DNA of 64,000 nucleotides. It comes from Sanderia malayensis (lineage: Eukaryota > Cnidaria > Scyphozoa > Semaeostomeae > Pelagiidae). Positions 1 through 12,378 of this stretch are shown here, piece after piece. The stretch's first letter is position 1, and the number at the start of each line of letters is the position of its first letter. Both the position numbers and the translations under genes were made by a program. Location of the stretch: contig RQOL01000718.1 in assembly GCA_013076295.1 (NCBI GenBank), positions 1,550,001-1,614,000 of the forward strand, given 5' to 3'. The notes beneath the pieces were generated by a model that was given only the letters and a program-made list of their open reading frames with translations, made no database searches and was not told the DNA's origin.

Positions 1-3000
1 CATTTTAGCTGTGTCAGCGTCATCATTAACAAATACATAGTCCGTGTTTTTATCGAAACTCTTCGCCGGAATAGTTTCAGTCCAGCTGTGGACCACTGGC
101 GTGTTGGTGGGTGTTTTACTATAGCAGCTCAATCGGTCACTGCTCTTGCTTGAGCATGCATCAAAGTCACTGTCTAAGTTCACACTAATTGAATATTCCT
201 TAATGTCACCGCAACGTATGAAATAGCTGAGAATATAGAGTATTTGCCGGACCAAAGTTGGATCTTTACCAACGACAATAGTTTTGGTTACTTTCGGAGG
301 AAAACCGAGTGTGCCATACAAATCTCTGCAAGAAAAAACGAATAAAGTTGCATTTAAAATAAAATAATAAAATAAAAAAATGAAAGTGCTTGTTGGAATA
401 TATCATTTGAAAACAAAGTAGGAACTTGATTCTTGTTGAATTTTAGAAGGCCCACTGCTTCAAAAGAGTTGGCAATTACTTGTTTGACAATACGAGCTTG
501 TTAAATCTATATTTTCATTGGTAAACAGTGTGGCTTACCCAAGCTGTGCCCATAAAGGATTGTATGGATGGCATCTTGCTAAAATGTCCAGCTGTAAAGA
601 AGAAAAAACATTGCAATTTTCAAAAGACAACTTATAAACGACACTGATTGAGCAGGAACCTCTCAGAGAAAGAGGTTTGGAATAAAAAAAAGGTTAACAT
701 AGAGTGGAGGCTTTGAAATAAGAGTTTAAAGTTACATGTTACAAAATTCTCACCGTTTTAGACGAATGCTTGTCCAAGTAGGCCCTCATGGTTGATGAAC
801 CACTCGGCGTAACTGTTGGAACCCATGACAAATGATTCATAAGGACAGCAGTGAGCAATGAAGATAAAAAACTGAAAAAAATATGATAGAAAATTATCGA
901 ATTAATCTTCATTGGTTTTTCTCCTATAACCAGCAAAAGCTTTTAAAGTTTCAAATATTTAAAAATTAACTTACTAGTTGTTTTCTTTCGTTTCAAACTT
1001 TGTAATAGATTTCATTAAAATACTGATAAATTTTTGTGCAATTTCTTCTTGTTTACCGTGAATGTTTACCATATGAAGCCAGGCGGGCTCCTAGCAGAAA
1101 AAGAGGTAACTCAGTCAAGCCAAGAAGTCAACAAAATCAGTAAGTAAAAGAAGCATATCTGTTCTTATAGAAGGCAATATAGATAGATATCAGATAGCAA
1201 AATAACAGAAAACACATTGAGTTTTACCAGTAGTCGTGGAGCAGAATAAAAATTAAGAATTTCTTCTTTAAATTGTTCAACAGCCTGTAAAAACCAATAA
1301 CGATGAATTAATAACAAAAATAAAGTACAAAAAATTCACTGCAAAGATTATTGGGCACCCTGGGTCGTGGAAAAGGGCAGAGTGTATGGCAGAAGAAATT
1401 AGAAACATACCTCAACTGCAGACGCGATGAAATGTTTCTTAGAAAATAAAGCTCTTTCTATCATTATCCTCAACTTCTGTAAATGTCTTTCGTACAGTGC
1501 GTAATGCGAGAAAATAAAATTCTGAAACACCCTACAATGCAATACAAGGTAAAAGAAACAGGTCACCGCAAGTGTGAATCAAGTAAATAACTGTCTTAGC
1601 CTTTAACTTGGATGACTAGTAAGATTGGTCCTATTAAGAGAGGGAGGAACAGGGACGAAAAAGCGAGATCTCTGAAAAATCTAGTCTTACTTGTTTCGTT
1701 CTTCATGAGTCTCCCAGAGTCTGAAGACAACGCCTATTCCAATCTTCGGTTGTCGACGGTAAACCGCGGGCTGCTGCAGAAATAAAGCAAAAAAAGCCCT
1801 TTAGATTAATGCCACGCAGGAAAGAAATACTCGCAGAAGGCAGCTTGAAATGTAAGAGCAATTAAAAAAGATGAGGTTGCATTGTGTATACCTCTTCGTT
1901 GTTGAGTGCTTTGAGTTTCGAGTGTTGATAGTTTTCTAATCGAGTCATCTGGCTTCTTTGGAGTCTTCGATTGAAGCTGCTACTAGGCGAAGGATAAGCA
2001 ACCGGGGAACACGGGGGAAGATGTCCTTCCCTTGACATGTTTAAACCTAAAAGTCAAGAAAACACGTATATTACAAATTACTGTTGCAAATATCCCAGAG
2101 TTTGATGTCTTCACCCCCCTGAAATGCCCACTTTATCCAATACTGCGCAACACAAAGTCTTGCACAGTCCAGGGTGCTAATAATCCACGAGACACAATCA
2201 ACTTAGCATTCGTATCACACAGTAACGCAAAGACCTAAAGTAATGATGCTCAGAGATGTAAGAAACTTACTATCTATCGACGTCAAGCTGTAATTGATTG
2301 AGTTAGCAAACAGCAGAGACGATGGTGTACTTGGGTTACAAGCTGAGCCTGTAAGACAACAACACGTGACGTTAACAGACGAGTCTCAACACAGTGCTTG
2401 ATAGAGACAATGCTTGACAACGTATGCCTGTATTCAAGTATGTAAAACCCGTAGATAAAGATTTCTTACAGGATTTGTAGCAGGCTGTTGTCAGCCACAG
2501 GTTCAATATATTCAGATTGTATACAGTTTGCATATTAATGAATGTTCAAAGGGATAACTTGCCCGGTATGGATCTACTTGGGCTGCTGCACAATAGTGGA
2601 ATGGAAATATTTCCAGATGATAAGCTGCGTTGCTGTGCACTGAATGAATCTGGCTGATTAAAACTGGCCGATGTGTTTGCTTCGCTGCAAACCAAATTAA
2701 CAAAACACACCATTATAAATCAACAATATAACACGTAAAATTTCTACAAGAATATTATATATATGAGTTAGAGTTCATAAAACAATCGAAACTATGAACA
2801 GTATACAATAGGGTACAAAAGTTCTGGCACACAAAAATTTTGTACAACAGAAAAACCGCCCTCTCACCTCAGTGCATTTCCTGACGATCTGGACCTGGTT
2901 GCGAAGACTTTGCTGAGCAGTAACTGTGGAGGAGTCCTGAAATATAAAGAATTTACGCACTTGTAACAAAAACAACGCACTCAAATATCGATGACTATAT

Positions 3001-5715
3001 GTATAAACACACGTTTCTAGTTACGAGATTACAGATCGTTCCACTGGAAAGATACCCTTGAAAGGCAGCGTAGGCAATGGGAAACAATGGATGAATACAT
3101 AGTGGAACAATGACATTACCTTATATAGTGTGCCCTAACAATAGATCCTCTGTGCGTCATTGTCACTGATCCAAACATCATCTCCCCAAGCATGTTGATG
3201 TCCGATTTGGGCTTCAAACACTGAAAACGAGACAATACAGGCGTGCTGTGAGAACTTGTGACGAAAAATGAATGATGCTTACAAAGCAGACAACAACAAC
3301 AGCAATAACAACCACAACAACAGCAACAACAACACAATACCTTGTATTTTGGATGGTGTGCACGCGATGGCGAGCTCGTCGGCGTGCTTGTCAGATTGCG
3401 TACACCATCGGTAGAAGGAGAAATCTGAAAGAAAGCAAAGATGAATGAATCATAACCGCGATGGACCCCCCGGGATCAACAAGGATGGCGTGTCACATTG
3501 TTGGTAATCAACTTTAGTTTATACGTTTATACAGGTTGATAACCTTTTTTTCGCATTTTACAAGGTTTCAATGAGCTTTTGTCCACTATTGTAAGTACAC
3601 ACTAAAACGTTGTATTTTGCAATGTAATACATCTTATAGCTACCTCGTCTTCGTTGACTTCGACAACTGCATCAGAATCAAAGAGAAGTGACTTTCCCTT
3701 TTTGTCACATTCTCTGAAGATCAGCACACGGATGCTTGCCTTACCAAACTTTGGAACCCTGTGGAAAAACGTACAAATGGTTTAGTCACCACCGCGCCAT
3801 GATACGCCGAACCAAGAATAAATGGAGGGAAATTTAACTTGATACAGTAAACACCCGAATATAAGAACCAGTGAATTAAGAACCTTCCAGGCTGAAATCT
3901 CTACCGAAGACAATAGAAGAGACAATAGGCTATTGTATTTGAACAATAGGCTGGATACAGGATTCACAGGTTCTTATACGCGGGTGTTTACTGTACTTTG
4001 GATGATTCGGGGCAAAAGGACTTCTGCTTCAAGCTTATGTCGTTATGACCGCGCGGCGCCAGTCTGAGAATAGTTTTCCGCGCGGTCGATTCGAAGGGTC
4101 CCAGATTGAGCTGAATTACATGCACAATATTCCAACAAAAAGTCTGCGTGGTCATTACAAAGCCAACTAACAATTAAGGAGGGCGTATTATTTAAAGGTC
4201 CAATATAGACCAATTAGTTGGTAGTCTAACAAAGGCGATTACTATTCCGTATCAACAACACGAACTGATGACAGGAGACCAAAGTCGAAAAATCACATGA
4301 ATGGCATGACTCCGGGAGCCGCGGCGCGGAGAACGTCCAAAGTGACGATGGATTCAAAGTTTTCGAGCAGCTGACTGAACTCAGCAAAGCTTGAACATTT
4401 TGTGATGACATTTTGTTATTGTTGTATGTGAATTTTGTGCTCTACCCCTCCGTTTTGCCCTGCCTATTTTCCAGTGCTGGCTGCGTGAACTTTGTGTCCA
4501 CAATGTAATAACGGCAGGGGGTAGACTATGTTGAACAATTGAGCAGATGTTGGTGATAATTGCCATAAATTGACAACTATCAACACGGACCTGCAAATAA
4601 ATTATTAACCATGTGCAATGTGTGGAGAGAAATAGATTTGTCACATGAATGACACCACAGGTTGAGTGATTCTTGAGAAAAATATCTTTTCATGCCACAG
4701 CCACAGTCTTATCAATTTATTGTACCTAGCCATGCTCTATTAATATTCATAAGAAGGTTTATACAAAATATACAACAATCAGACAATCCATTCTTGTATC
4801 AGGCAGGATGAACATTGGGGAATGACTTCTACATAAGCAGATATAAATTGTGCAATAGCAGGGGAGATTCCTAGAATCCAACAAAATGTCTTGAATTGGA
4901 GACCCTTAAATCTGATATAATGCCTTGAATTGTAGGTGGAAGCTAGAATGTGAACAGTTGTGCAAATGTTGCTTTTTATAAAGGCGGAATAAATAACATG
5001 ATACTGTAGATATATTGCTGCTGGGCAGGTCAAATTTGTCCTGCTTTGTGTGGAAAGTTCAAAAAGACAAATTAGATATTGAATTGACTCTAGTCTAAAC
5101 AGTGTATAAAAATACAGGTACAATAACAAAAACATCGTGATAAAAAATTTGAACAGTGAGATGAAAACAAATAATAAGCTGTCAAAGCTGAGAAGGAGAT
5201 AATAATAGATGGACCAAAACTTGACTCAGGACCAGAATCAAGTCACGTTCATAGTTTAAAAAATTACGTGACCATTCTGCGAAATATTTCCCTTAAACAA
5301 TCATCACCTCTTTGTTTCAAACATTGGGGTTAAGCTGGTCTAGAATATCTATCAATCTTGCAATTGTAGAAACATCGGAGACCTTTGTCCAAGACAAGAT
5401 ATCTTCTTATCACATGCTTTAGCATAGGCCGAAAATTAAAAAGTTAAGGGATACATTTTACCTTGGGGCGGCTTGAAAATCATCCAAGCTTTCATGCCTG
5501 ACAAAGCAAAATACACAGAAATTAGTAGCATAGACTAAAGACACTGAATCGGTTATATTGGAATATTCTGACCAGGAAATAATTTGCTATCTTCACAGAG
5601 AAAGTAAAATGGCCTAGTGCTAAAGCAGAGTGTCAATGAGTAAAGGCACTTACCATTCACAGGGTATTTCTTTCTTGCCTTCTCGCTTTTGCAGATTGAA
5701 AATTCTCGAAAACAT
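1..5715 (-). CDS. FNIP: Folliculin-interacting protein (FNIP1/2 homologue), N-terminal 560 residues, partial at left edge
   Basis: FNIP proteins bind folliculin (FLCN); in known systems the complex acts at lysosomes as a GAP for RagC/D and links to AMPK and mTORC1. Sixteen exons join in phase: 5715-5654, 5497-5462, 3758-3644, 3424-3341, 3220-3120, 2936-2868, 2684-2578, 2348-2271, 2046-1892, 1773-1691, 1531-1411, 1284-1228, 1090-975, 871-754, 591-539, 325-1. The protein starts MFSRIFNLQKREGKK. Family motifs include ASIRVLIFRECDKKGKSLLF, DINMLGEMMFGSVTM, HYIRTPPQLLLSKVF (spanning a junction), KIGIGVVFRLWETHEERN, EPAWLHMVNIHGKQ, LLTAVLMNHLSWVPTV and HPYNPLWAQLGDLYG. The longin-like N-terminal part is followed by a Ser-rich linker and the middle region. 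The C-terminal DENN part lies off the window, since human FNIP1 is about 1,170 aa. The largest intron (3759-5461) holds a MITE. FNIP1 versus FNIP2 cannot be separated; invertebrates usually have one. Confidence 0.95.
3845..3993. mobile_element. 149-bp pogo/Tc1-like MITE inside a FNIP intron
   Basis: Both ends carry an inverted repeat starting CAGTAAACACCCG and continuing to TATAAGAACC with two differences. The element is bounded by TA on each side (3843-3844 and 3994-3995). A CAGT start with a TA target duplication is typical of pogo/Tigger-type MITEs. There is no coding capacity. It sits in the long FNIP intron, which explains part of that intron's length. Confidence 0.8.
4047..4087. repeat. 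GC-rich hairpin in a FNIP intron
   Basis: GACCGCGCGG (4047-4056) is the exact reverse complement of CCGCGCGGTC (4078-4087), with a 21-nt loop. It stands out in AT-rich intron DNA. Its function is unknown; it could be part of a degraded repeat. Confidence 0.6.
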
Positions 5716-7652
5716 GGTAAAACATGAGAGAAACTCGATGCAAAGGCAATACGGTTAAATTCTCCTTCACCACAGGCGTTGCATCAATGCAAAAATTCAT
5801 GTGATTATCAACAAAAACATTTTGGATGGAATAGGATCGCCTGAGTACGCAACTTCAATCACATGATTTACTTCGTGATTCATGACAAATCACAGGGATC
5901 ACAGAGAGTCAGCCTGTGCTCAATGACGTCATATTTCGCAATTTGAATCAATGTTTTGTAAAAGAGTTGTGTTGTCTTGAATTGAAGAACAACAAAAAGG
6001 CCTTACAATTACCCTAAACCTTTATACCAGGAAACACATACCAAAGCATAAAAAGCAAGCACTCAAATTCAATCAAACCTGAGCTGAAAGAGTTTGTAAG
6101 CGCCCCGGGGCAATTTAGAGTAGCCCAGCCCGGCTTGAATAGGCTTGAATCAGCAGGAAGTTGCTTGAGAGAGGGAGCCACTTATCGAAATTCCAATCTC
6201 GGCCCAGTCTTCTTCAGCATGACAGCCCAAACAAAACAAACGCAGCGACAGCTTCCACAGCTAGGCAAATTCGGTTCGGTCGGAAGAAAGTGAAAACATT
6301 TCGACGAAACGGAAAGGGTTTTTGCGTCATTATCGGCAGCCAGATACTCTCAAAATATTCACCGACGAATCAAAAACACTTATAACTATTTCATTATTCA
6401 TGTTTGAGAAATTCAATTCTAGCTTAGTTGTGTAACTTAACGCAACTTCACTTCATGATAAAACTCGGCAAGGAGGACTTGGACATTTTAAAAAAGCTCG
6501 ATTGCGATAAATGCTATCTGGTACGTCAAACAGGTATTGTTGAGTCGCAAATACTTTATTATATATTTCTAGAAAATCACAATATATTAATTTTAAGTTC
6601 GTATTGCTTTATGAGTAGAACACCAAAATAATCGTATGATAAACTTCTCAGCTGTTGTTGATAATAAGCTTTGGCCTGTTTTATTTACGAGAAAAATAAA
6701 GCGGTTGGGTCTCCAGAGGGGAGATCAAATTCTTGAAAAACTTCGCCATCAATGTCTTTACTTCACGTAACCTCTAGGGCTTTATGCCGTCGACTTATTC
6801 AGACATTTCTCGTGGAAAATTTCTCAAAACAATGAATGAATTAGTACGGTATAAACTCTTTTAAGACCATTTACGCTTGAACCCGAACGTCGCAGAAAAA
6901 TATAAACATGCCATGAAGAATACCTGTCGTAATCGCTTTCTCTTGTTGAAAAATATCAATTTATTTTGACTGAAAACATATTTTCATAATCTTAATTTTC
7001 GTACTCTGCACGGAAGGTTGTTTTATGTATGGTTTTTCAAGACAGATTACTGTGTCCATTGATTCATTTCAAAAATTCCAGTGATTCATTTTCACCTGAT
7101 AACGCAATCCTCTGAATTGCAGTCATAGGTTATGAATCCCCTCTTGGCATGAATAAAATAATTGAAAGTCTGAAATTTCCAAATACAATGTCAGGAGGAA
7201 CCAGGCTGTCTACTTAACAAAAAGCATTCAAAATAATGAAACATTAAGCCCTCTGTTCAATTATTGACATGTTTCTTTTATATATTTGATGCAGGTTTTA
7301 AGACATTTTGAAGAATTATTGCACCTCGCGTAGCTGGACAACAAATTTTGAACAACAATATTGGCAGTGCACGCATAATACTGAACTGGAAAGTTTTTGA
7401 TCTGTGAAAACAACCAACAAGGCCTACAGACAAGATACAAGTAAGGTTAAATTAAAATGTCCGTTCTCTTTGAAGCCAGCTGTCCTCTCACTGAAACTCA
7501 AATATTCCACATTTTAACAACTTTTAAATGTCTATGGGAAATCGTTGAAAATATTTACTTATAACAAGCAAAATAATAGTCACCTGTAATCTGCCCTTGA
7601 ACAAAGTTTGATCATTTTGTCATTCCACATGCGTTTTCTTTTAATTTTTCAG
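5716..7652. promoter_or_regulatory. Divergent intergenic region between FNIP and RNF19
   Basis: This region separates the FNIP start (minus strand) from the first RNF19 coding exon (plus strand), so it must hold the promoters of both. An acceptor (ttttcag, ending at 7652) lies eight bases before the RNF19 ATG, so RNF19 has a non-coding first exon. GTAAGG at 7441 is a candidate donor for it. I see no convincing protein-coding ORF, RNA gene or TATA box here. Confidence 0.5.
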
Positions 7653-10240
7653 AACAAATAATGGCTGCCACTGAGATCGAAGTACAAGCAACGTCAATAA
7701 ACACAAAGAAAACTTCCAGGGTTAACATCCGACGTATTATGTTTTGGTCAAAGAAATCTGAGTGTGAAATTATTGATGCTGGCCCATCTTCATCAGCTAA
7801 TTTTGAACCAGAAGAAGAAACACTAACGTGTAATGTCTGTTTTCTGCAAAGACAGATAGGATTGTTCCCCGTGTTACTGACATGCGAACACAGAACTTGT
7901 GTTGACTGCTTGAAGCAATACCTGACAATTGCCATCAAGGAATGGCGGGTAATGGTCAGCTGCCCAGAATGTTCCGAAATGTTTCATCCATCAGATATCC
8001 AGTCAATTTTAAATGATGATAATTTGTTTGCGAAATACGAAGAGTTCTCCTTGAGGAGAGCTCTTGTGTCCATACCTGACATAAGATGGTGTCCAGCACC
8101 AGATTGTGTTTATGCTGTAATCGCATCAGGGTGCGCGAGCTGTCCCCAGCTCAAATGCATGCGCCCGGGATGCAAGACAGAGTTTTGCTATCACTGTAGA
8201 CAGCTATGGCATCCAAACACAACCTGTGATGCAGCCCGTGGTCGGAATAATTTCGAAATCGGACCTTTGTCTCCGAACGAACGACGTGGCTCGTCAAACG
8301 AGGACATGAAGCCGTGCCCAAGGTGTGGTGCACTTTTTGTTAAAATGGACGATGGCTCTTGCAACCACATGACATGCTCTGTTTGTGGATCGGAGTTCTG
8401 CTGGCTTTGCATGAAAGAGATTTCGGATCTGCACTACCTGAGGTAAGAAAATTCTTTCACCACATCATTGCACCATCATATTATCTCCAGCCTAGCCAAG
8501 AAGCAACTGCAAAGCAAAACAATTGAATCTAACCAATGGCACACTTTATCGTTTAGCCCATCTGGTTGTACATTCTGGGGTAAGAAGCCGTGGAGTCGAA
8601 AGAAGAAAGTTCTTTGGCAAATGGGTACATTGATCGGTGCTCCAGTTGGTATCGCCTTGGCAGCAGGTGTTGTATTGCCTGCCATGATGATTGGCATTCC
8701 AATCTATGTCGGTGGAAGGGTATGTCTTCTCGCTACTTCTATTGCATCTGTGTTCAATACTATGTATACGATCTCAGATGTCTTCTTTACTCATTGACAA
8801 TGTGGCTCAATGCTTCAATGCTTCAATGCTTCGATCTCAATCATTTCATTAGGATTTCTTCCAGGCTACTCTGAACCATTGACTTCATTAGAATTCCAGA
8901 GGTCCTTCTTAAGAACCTCTGGAATCACGCTCTCAAGAAGAGGTTCTTGCAGACCTTTTCTTGAGAACTTTTAATTCTGTAAAAGCCCCCCGACTCCTTT
9001 AAACCCCTTCCCCACCACCTATGAAGCAAAATTGTCTCTTCTCAACCAACTTTATTCCATATTTCATATTTTGTTTCAGGTCAGAGATCGTTTTACTTTC
9101 CGTGGAAAATCAGTGCACAAGCGTAACCTCGCTATGGCCGGCGGCGTCGCTTTGTCAATCGCCGTATCGCCAGTCCTCGCCGCCCTGACAGTCGGTGTTG
9201 GCGTGCCAATCGCCTTGGCCTACGTCTACGGTGTCGTGCCTGTCTCCCTGTGCCGCAGCGGAGGCTGTACCGCTGTGAAGCGATCATCCAATGGCAATGG
9301 CGTGAATTTCGAGTTCGACGAAAGGGATGATGGAGCCGTGTCGTTCAGCGAGAAAAATAGTCCCGTCAGACGCAACAGTCACTCCAGTAGTATGCTTGAT
9401 AATGCCAGTTTGACGAATCAATCTGCCAACGTGCTTACTGTCAAAGCAACAGTAAATAAAGGTGATTGTGTGTCTTCATAACACTCTTTGCCATCATTGA
9501 TAAATTGATGCTGAACTCATGTGACTCGTTTATGCAGGCTGCTACCCTTGGCTAACTTCTCATCTTTCGAAATCAACACTTGGTTTATGACCATTTACTT
9601 TGCTAAATTTTCTTTTATAAATTTTCAAACTCTGAACCATAGTCTTCTCTTGACCTCCATTCCACAGTCCCCCGTTCCATGGTTCTTCATTTTATAATCC
9701 TCCTTTTCCATGCTGGCTTTGAGTCTCTACAAGTAACTTGCAGCTGTGTTTTGCAAGAACATTTTTCAAGCAATGATGTTACTTTCCAATTATTCCATAT
9801 AGCTTCAGCTGTGTTTAAATTGCCTCTTTTTATTCTTTCCAGAGCCACAGCCGAGTATCGCCGGCATGAGCCAAGACAGTACAAGCTTGGACAGCCGCTC
9901 GATCATATCCCACTACAGAACAGGTGATGGTGACGTCGACAGCCACGCTTCGATGATTCCACAGCCACGCAGCACCACAGTGAGCATCACGAGCAGTATC
10001 GAAAACGTGCACAACAACTCTGACAATGCCGTCAACAACATGTGCGCCAGCCTGCCAGAGGTGAGCTGCGAGGGAGCAGAAGAGTCAGTCAACCTCAATG
10101 GCAGGGAAGACAACGTCACATTCATGGGAGTTTTATCATCACACGGTGATGCTCCTTCGCAGAGGAAGAATGTAATTGTTGCTGCTACTGAGAAGACGGA
10201 CTGCGAGGTACAGTCTATTGGCACTGCGGAGGAGAACTGA
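7653..10240 (+). CDS. RNF19: RNF19 family RBR E3 ubiquitin ligase (dorfin-like), complete, 574 aa
   Basis: RBR ligases receive ubiquitin from an E2 on a RING2 cysteine before passing it to substrate; RNF19A/B are membrane-anchored members. Coding exons are 7661-8442, 8557-8719, 9080-9461 and 9843-10240, giving 1,725 nt in phase. RING1 begins at C57-x2-C60 and ends near CPEC (101-104). The IBR spans about 144-190 ([16 protein letters not shown]). RING2 begins C219-PRC222, and the catalytic-type cysteine is C234 in DGSCNHMTC. The junction peptide [18 protein letters not shown] is diagnostic of RNF19. Two hydrophobic segments follow (about 283-311 and 332-368), the second ending near [15 protein letters not shown]. 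The C-terminal tail is Ser-rich and shorter than in vertebrate RNF19A. The ATG at 7661 follows a 5' UTR acceptor. The zinc ligands visible by eye are intact. Confidence 0.96.
8892..8925. repeat. Near-perfect palindrome in RNF19 intron 2
   Basis: ATTCCAGAGG and CCTCTGGAAT form inverted arms around a centre containing TTCTTAAGAA. A related imperfect copy (AAGAAGAGGTTCTTG) follows within 40 bases. No function is evident. Confidence 0.55.
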
Positions 10241-11347
10241 ACTCGTTTAGCTTGATTTAGGATTGCTTTGGGTTTGCTTGAATTCAAAATTAAATACAGT
10301 GTATGATAGTAATGTATGATATTAATTGTCTAGTATAATTATGTACATTTCGCATTTCGTTTAGGTAGGCCAGCGACACGAGATTGCATGGTTTTGCCAA
10401 ATAGTAAGATCCGACATATATTGAAAATAAGTCTAATCTAAGGTGAAATCAATTTAGCAATCAATTTGTTGAATAATGGCCAATTTGGTTTGTTGGAAAA
10501 ACCACGACGTTTAATGTCTGCTTCTAATATGTGCTCCGGAACCTGTTGCTTTTAGTTACAGGAAACTGAGGTCTCATTATTTCTTGTTATCTACATATAC
10601 AAATTTAATAAATGTTTCTTTGTTGATATTTCTCCAAATACCGACAATTATGCATTGCTATGCAATGTTTTGTGTCATCATTTTTTAATACATGAAGAAG
10701 AAATTAAGATACTACTACCTAGTGACAATTTTATTCAATATACAGAATCACCACCCCTCGACTCTTCAATCGTTCTAAAGACGTATTGCTAAATATTACC
10801 TCGTCAACTTTGCATTTCTTATACGTTAAGTTGCGTTTTTTGTTTACTGTTTATATTAAGAAATAATTTAACAAGGGCGCAATTACGAAATTACGCGAGA
10901 GACAATAACGCGTCTCTCCCAATATTGTGAAGGACAGAAGCATTGAAGTTTTTAGAGAGCTTCTTTGCTTTTCGTAGCGAGAAATGTTTCCAGTATTGCT
11001 TTTCGTCTAAGCTGAACATTCGCTTGTTTTGTGGAAAATTTCGTAAATTTTTGGTCTGACTCGTTATGCTCTATATCATATGAGAAGCACTATGATGGTG
11101 TTGGCGCATTGAAAATAATTTGAAAGTGAAATCGTGTCCCATTATCTGGTGTTATTTTCTTTCTAAATCGAGGCACAAATGGTCCTAACATCGATATCAA
11201 CTCACCATACCGTAAATTCTCGAATGAGGCCCCGGGGGCTTATTTGCAAAAACGACTTTTTGGGTGGGGGCTTCTTCGAGGATTTAATATCTTTTTTCAT
11301 GAGACCAGCCTTTATAAAAACATCAGCAGTGGCACGGACAGACATTC
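10241..11347. other. RNF19 3' UTR and gene-free DNA
   Basis: A canonical AATAAA at 10607-10612, 367 bases after the RNF19 stop, is the likely polyadenylation signal. Beyond it I see no gene. Around 11206-11290 a stretch with GGCCCCGGGGGC and GGTGGGGGCTTCTTCGAGG looks like a degraded interspersed repeat. I could not define its ends. Confidence 0.5.
10607..10612 (+). terminator. Polyadenylation signal of RNF19
   Basis: AATAAA lies downstream of the RNF19 stop codon and is the first canonical hexamer I see after it. The poly(A) site itself is not visible. Confidence 0.55.
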
Positions 11348-11350
11348 TTA

Positions 11351-11827
11351 GGGCCTGTTTATATGGAGAAGGGCCAGCCCTCCTAGGAGGGCTAGCCCTC
11401 CTAAGAGGGCTGGATTTGCATGCTTGTTTATATGAGAATTTTCCAGCCCTCTTAGGAGGGCTGGAAGCACGAGAGCAAACATTTTCACAGCTATATTCCT
11501 TCACCGTGATAACTTGTCACCACGTTTCACGCTAACAGTCACTTTTACTATGACAACACATGCAGTATGTATTTGACGCGTGCGCAAAACAATATTTTCC
11601 AGCCCTTCTAGGCGAGCCAGCCCGCTTGATCGCGTTTACATGGAAAATTTCCAGCCCTCCTTGGCGAGATCTCGGGTAGTCAATAGCGAGATCTCGCCTA
11701 AGAGGGCTGGCCCCCTTCTCATGTAAACGAAAAGGAATCTTATGAAGCATCAAATGGAAAGGCGAGATCTCGGCAAAGAGGGCTAGCCCTCCTAGGAGGG
11801 CTTGCTTTTCTCCATATAAACAGGCCC
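11351..11827. mobile_element. PIF/Harbinger-like MITE, 477 bp, with TTA target duplication
   Basis: The ends are a perfect 20-bp inverted repeat GGGCCTGTTTATATGGAGAA (11351-11370, and its complement at 11808-11827). TTA flanks both sides (11348-11350 and 11828-11830). A 3-bp TWA duplication and a GGGCCTGTT start are hallmarks of PIF/Harbinger elements. The interior repeats the palindromic block AGCCCTCCTAGGAGGGCT and variants (AGCCCTCCTAAGAGGGCTGG) in both orientations, plus several GCGAGATCTCG copies. No transposase is present, so it is non-autonomous. Confidence 0.88.
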
Positions 11828-12378
11828 TTAGCGGGGATTGCAAAGGCTAAAATTCTCCGACAAAAGGGTGTGTCTTCATGCGCGTGTTCATAATACCACG
11901 CCCACACAAAAAGAGCTGTGACATTGATGTACTGTCGTAATAAGATCGCGCCTCGCTTTTCGGGTCGCATTCGGTTTTATGAGCAAAGCAAAGCAAAAAC
12001 AACATCTGCGCTGTAAAAGACAGACTCTATCAGAAGAAAAACTTCCTAATTATGGACGTTTTTCACAATTAGGAAGTTTTTAATAATTTCCGACAAATTT
12101 TCATGTTTTCCGTGTTAAACCTCAGAAGTTAACCTCGTCTGGTAAGCCTCAAAAGTTCTGGTGGGAGCTCTAATAATTTATTTCGCGCCTTGAAATGATC
12201 AAAAAACTATCAAGCGACGCAAATCACTGATTAATTGCGACTTAATTTGAAAAAAAAGACAAAAATACAACACGTGACAAAGCTTCAAAATCTATTGACT
12301 GAGTAGCATGAATCAGATTCAGCCAAAAACCGTCGAAAAACGTAATTAACCACAAGATATTACAGTCGCAAAGTCAAT

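Noticed and set aside
6161..6631. Two short plus-strand ORFs upstream of RNF19
   Set aside because: They have no recognisable domains, lie in an AT-rich intergenic region and do not join to the RNF19 coding exon in a supported way.
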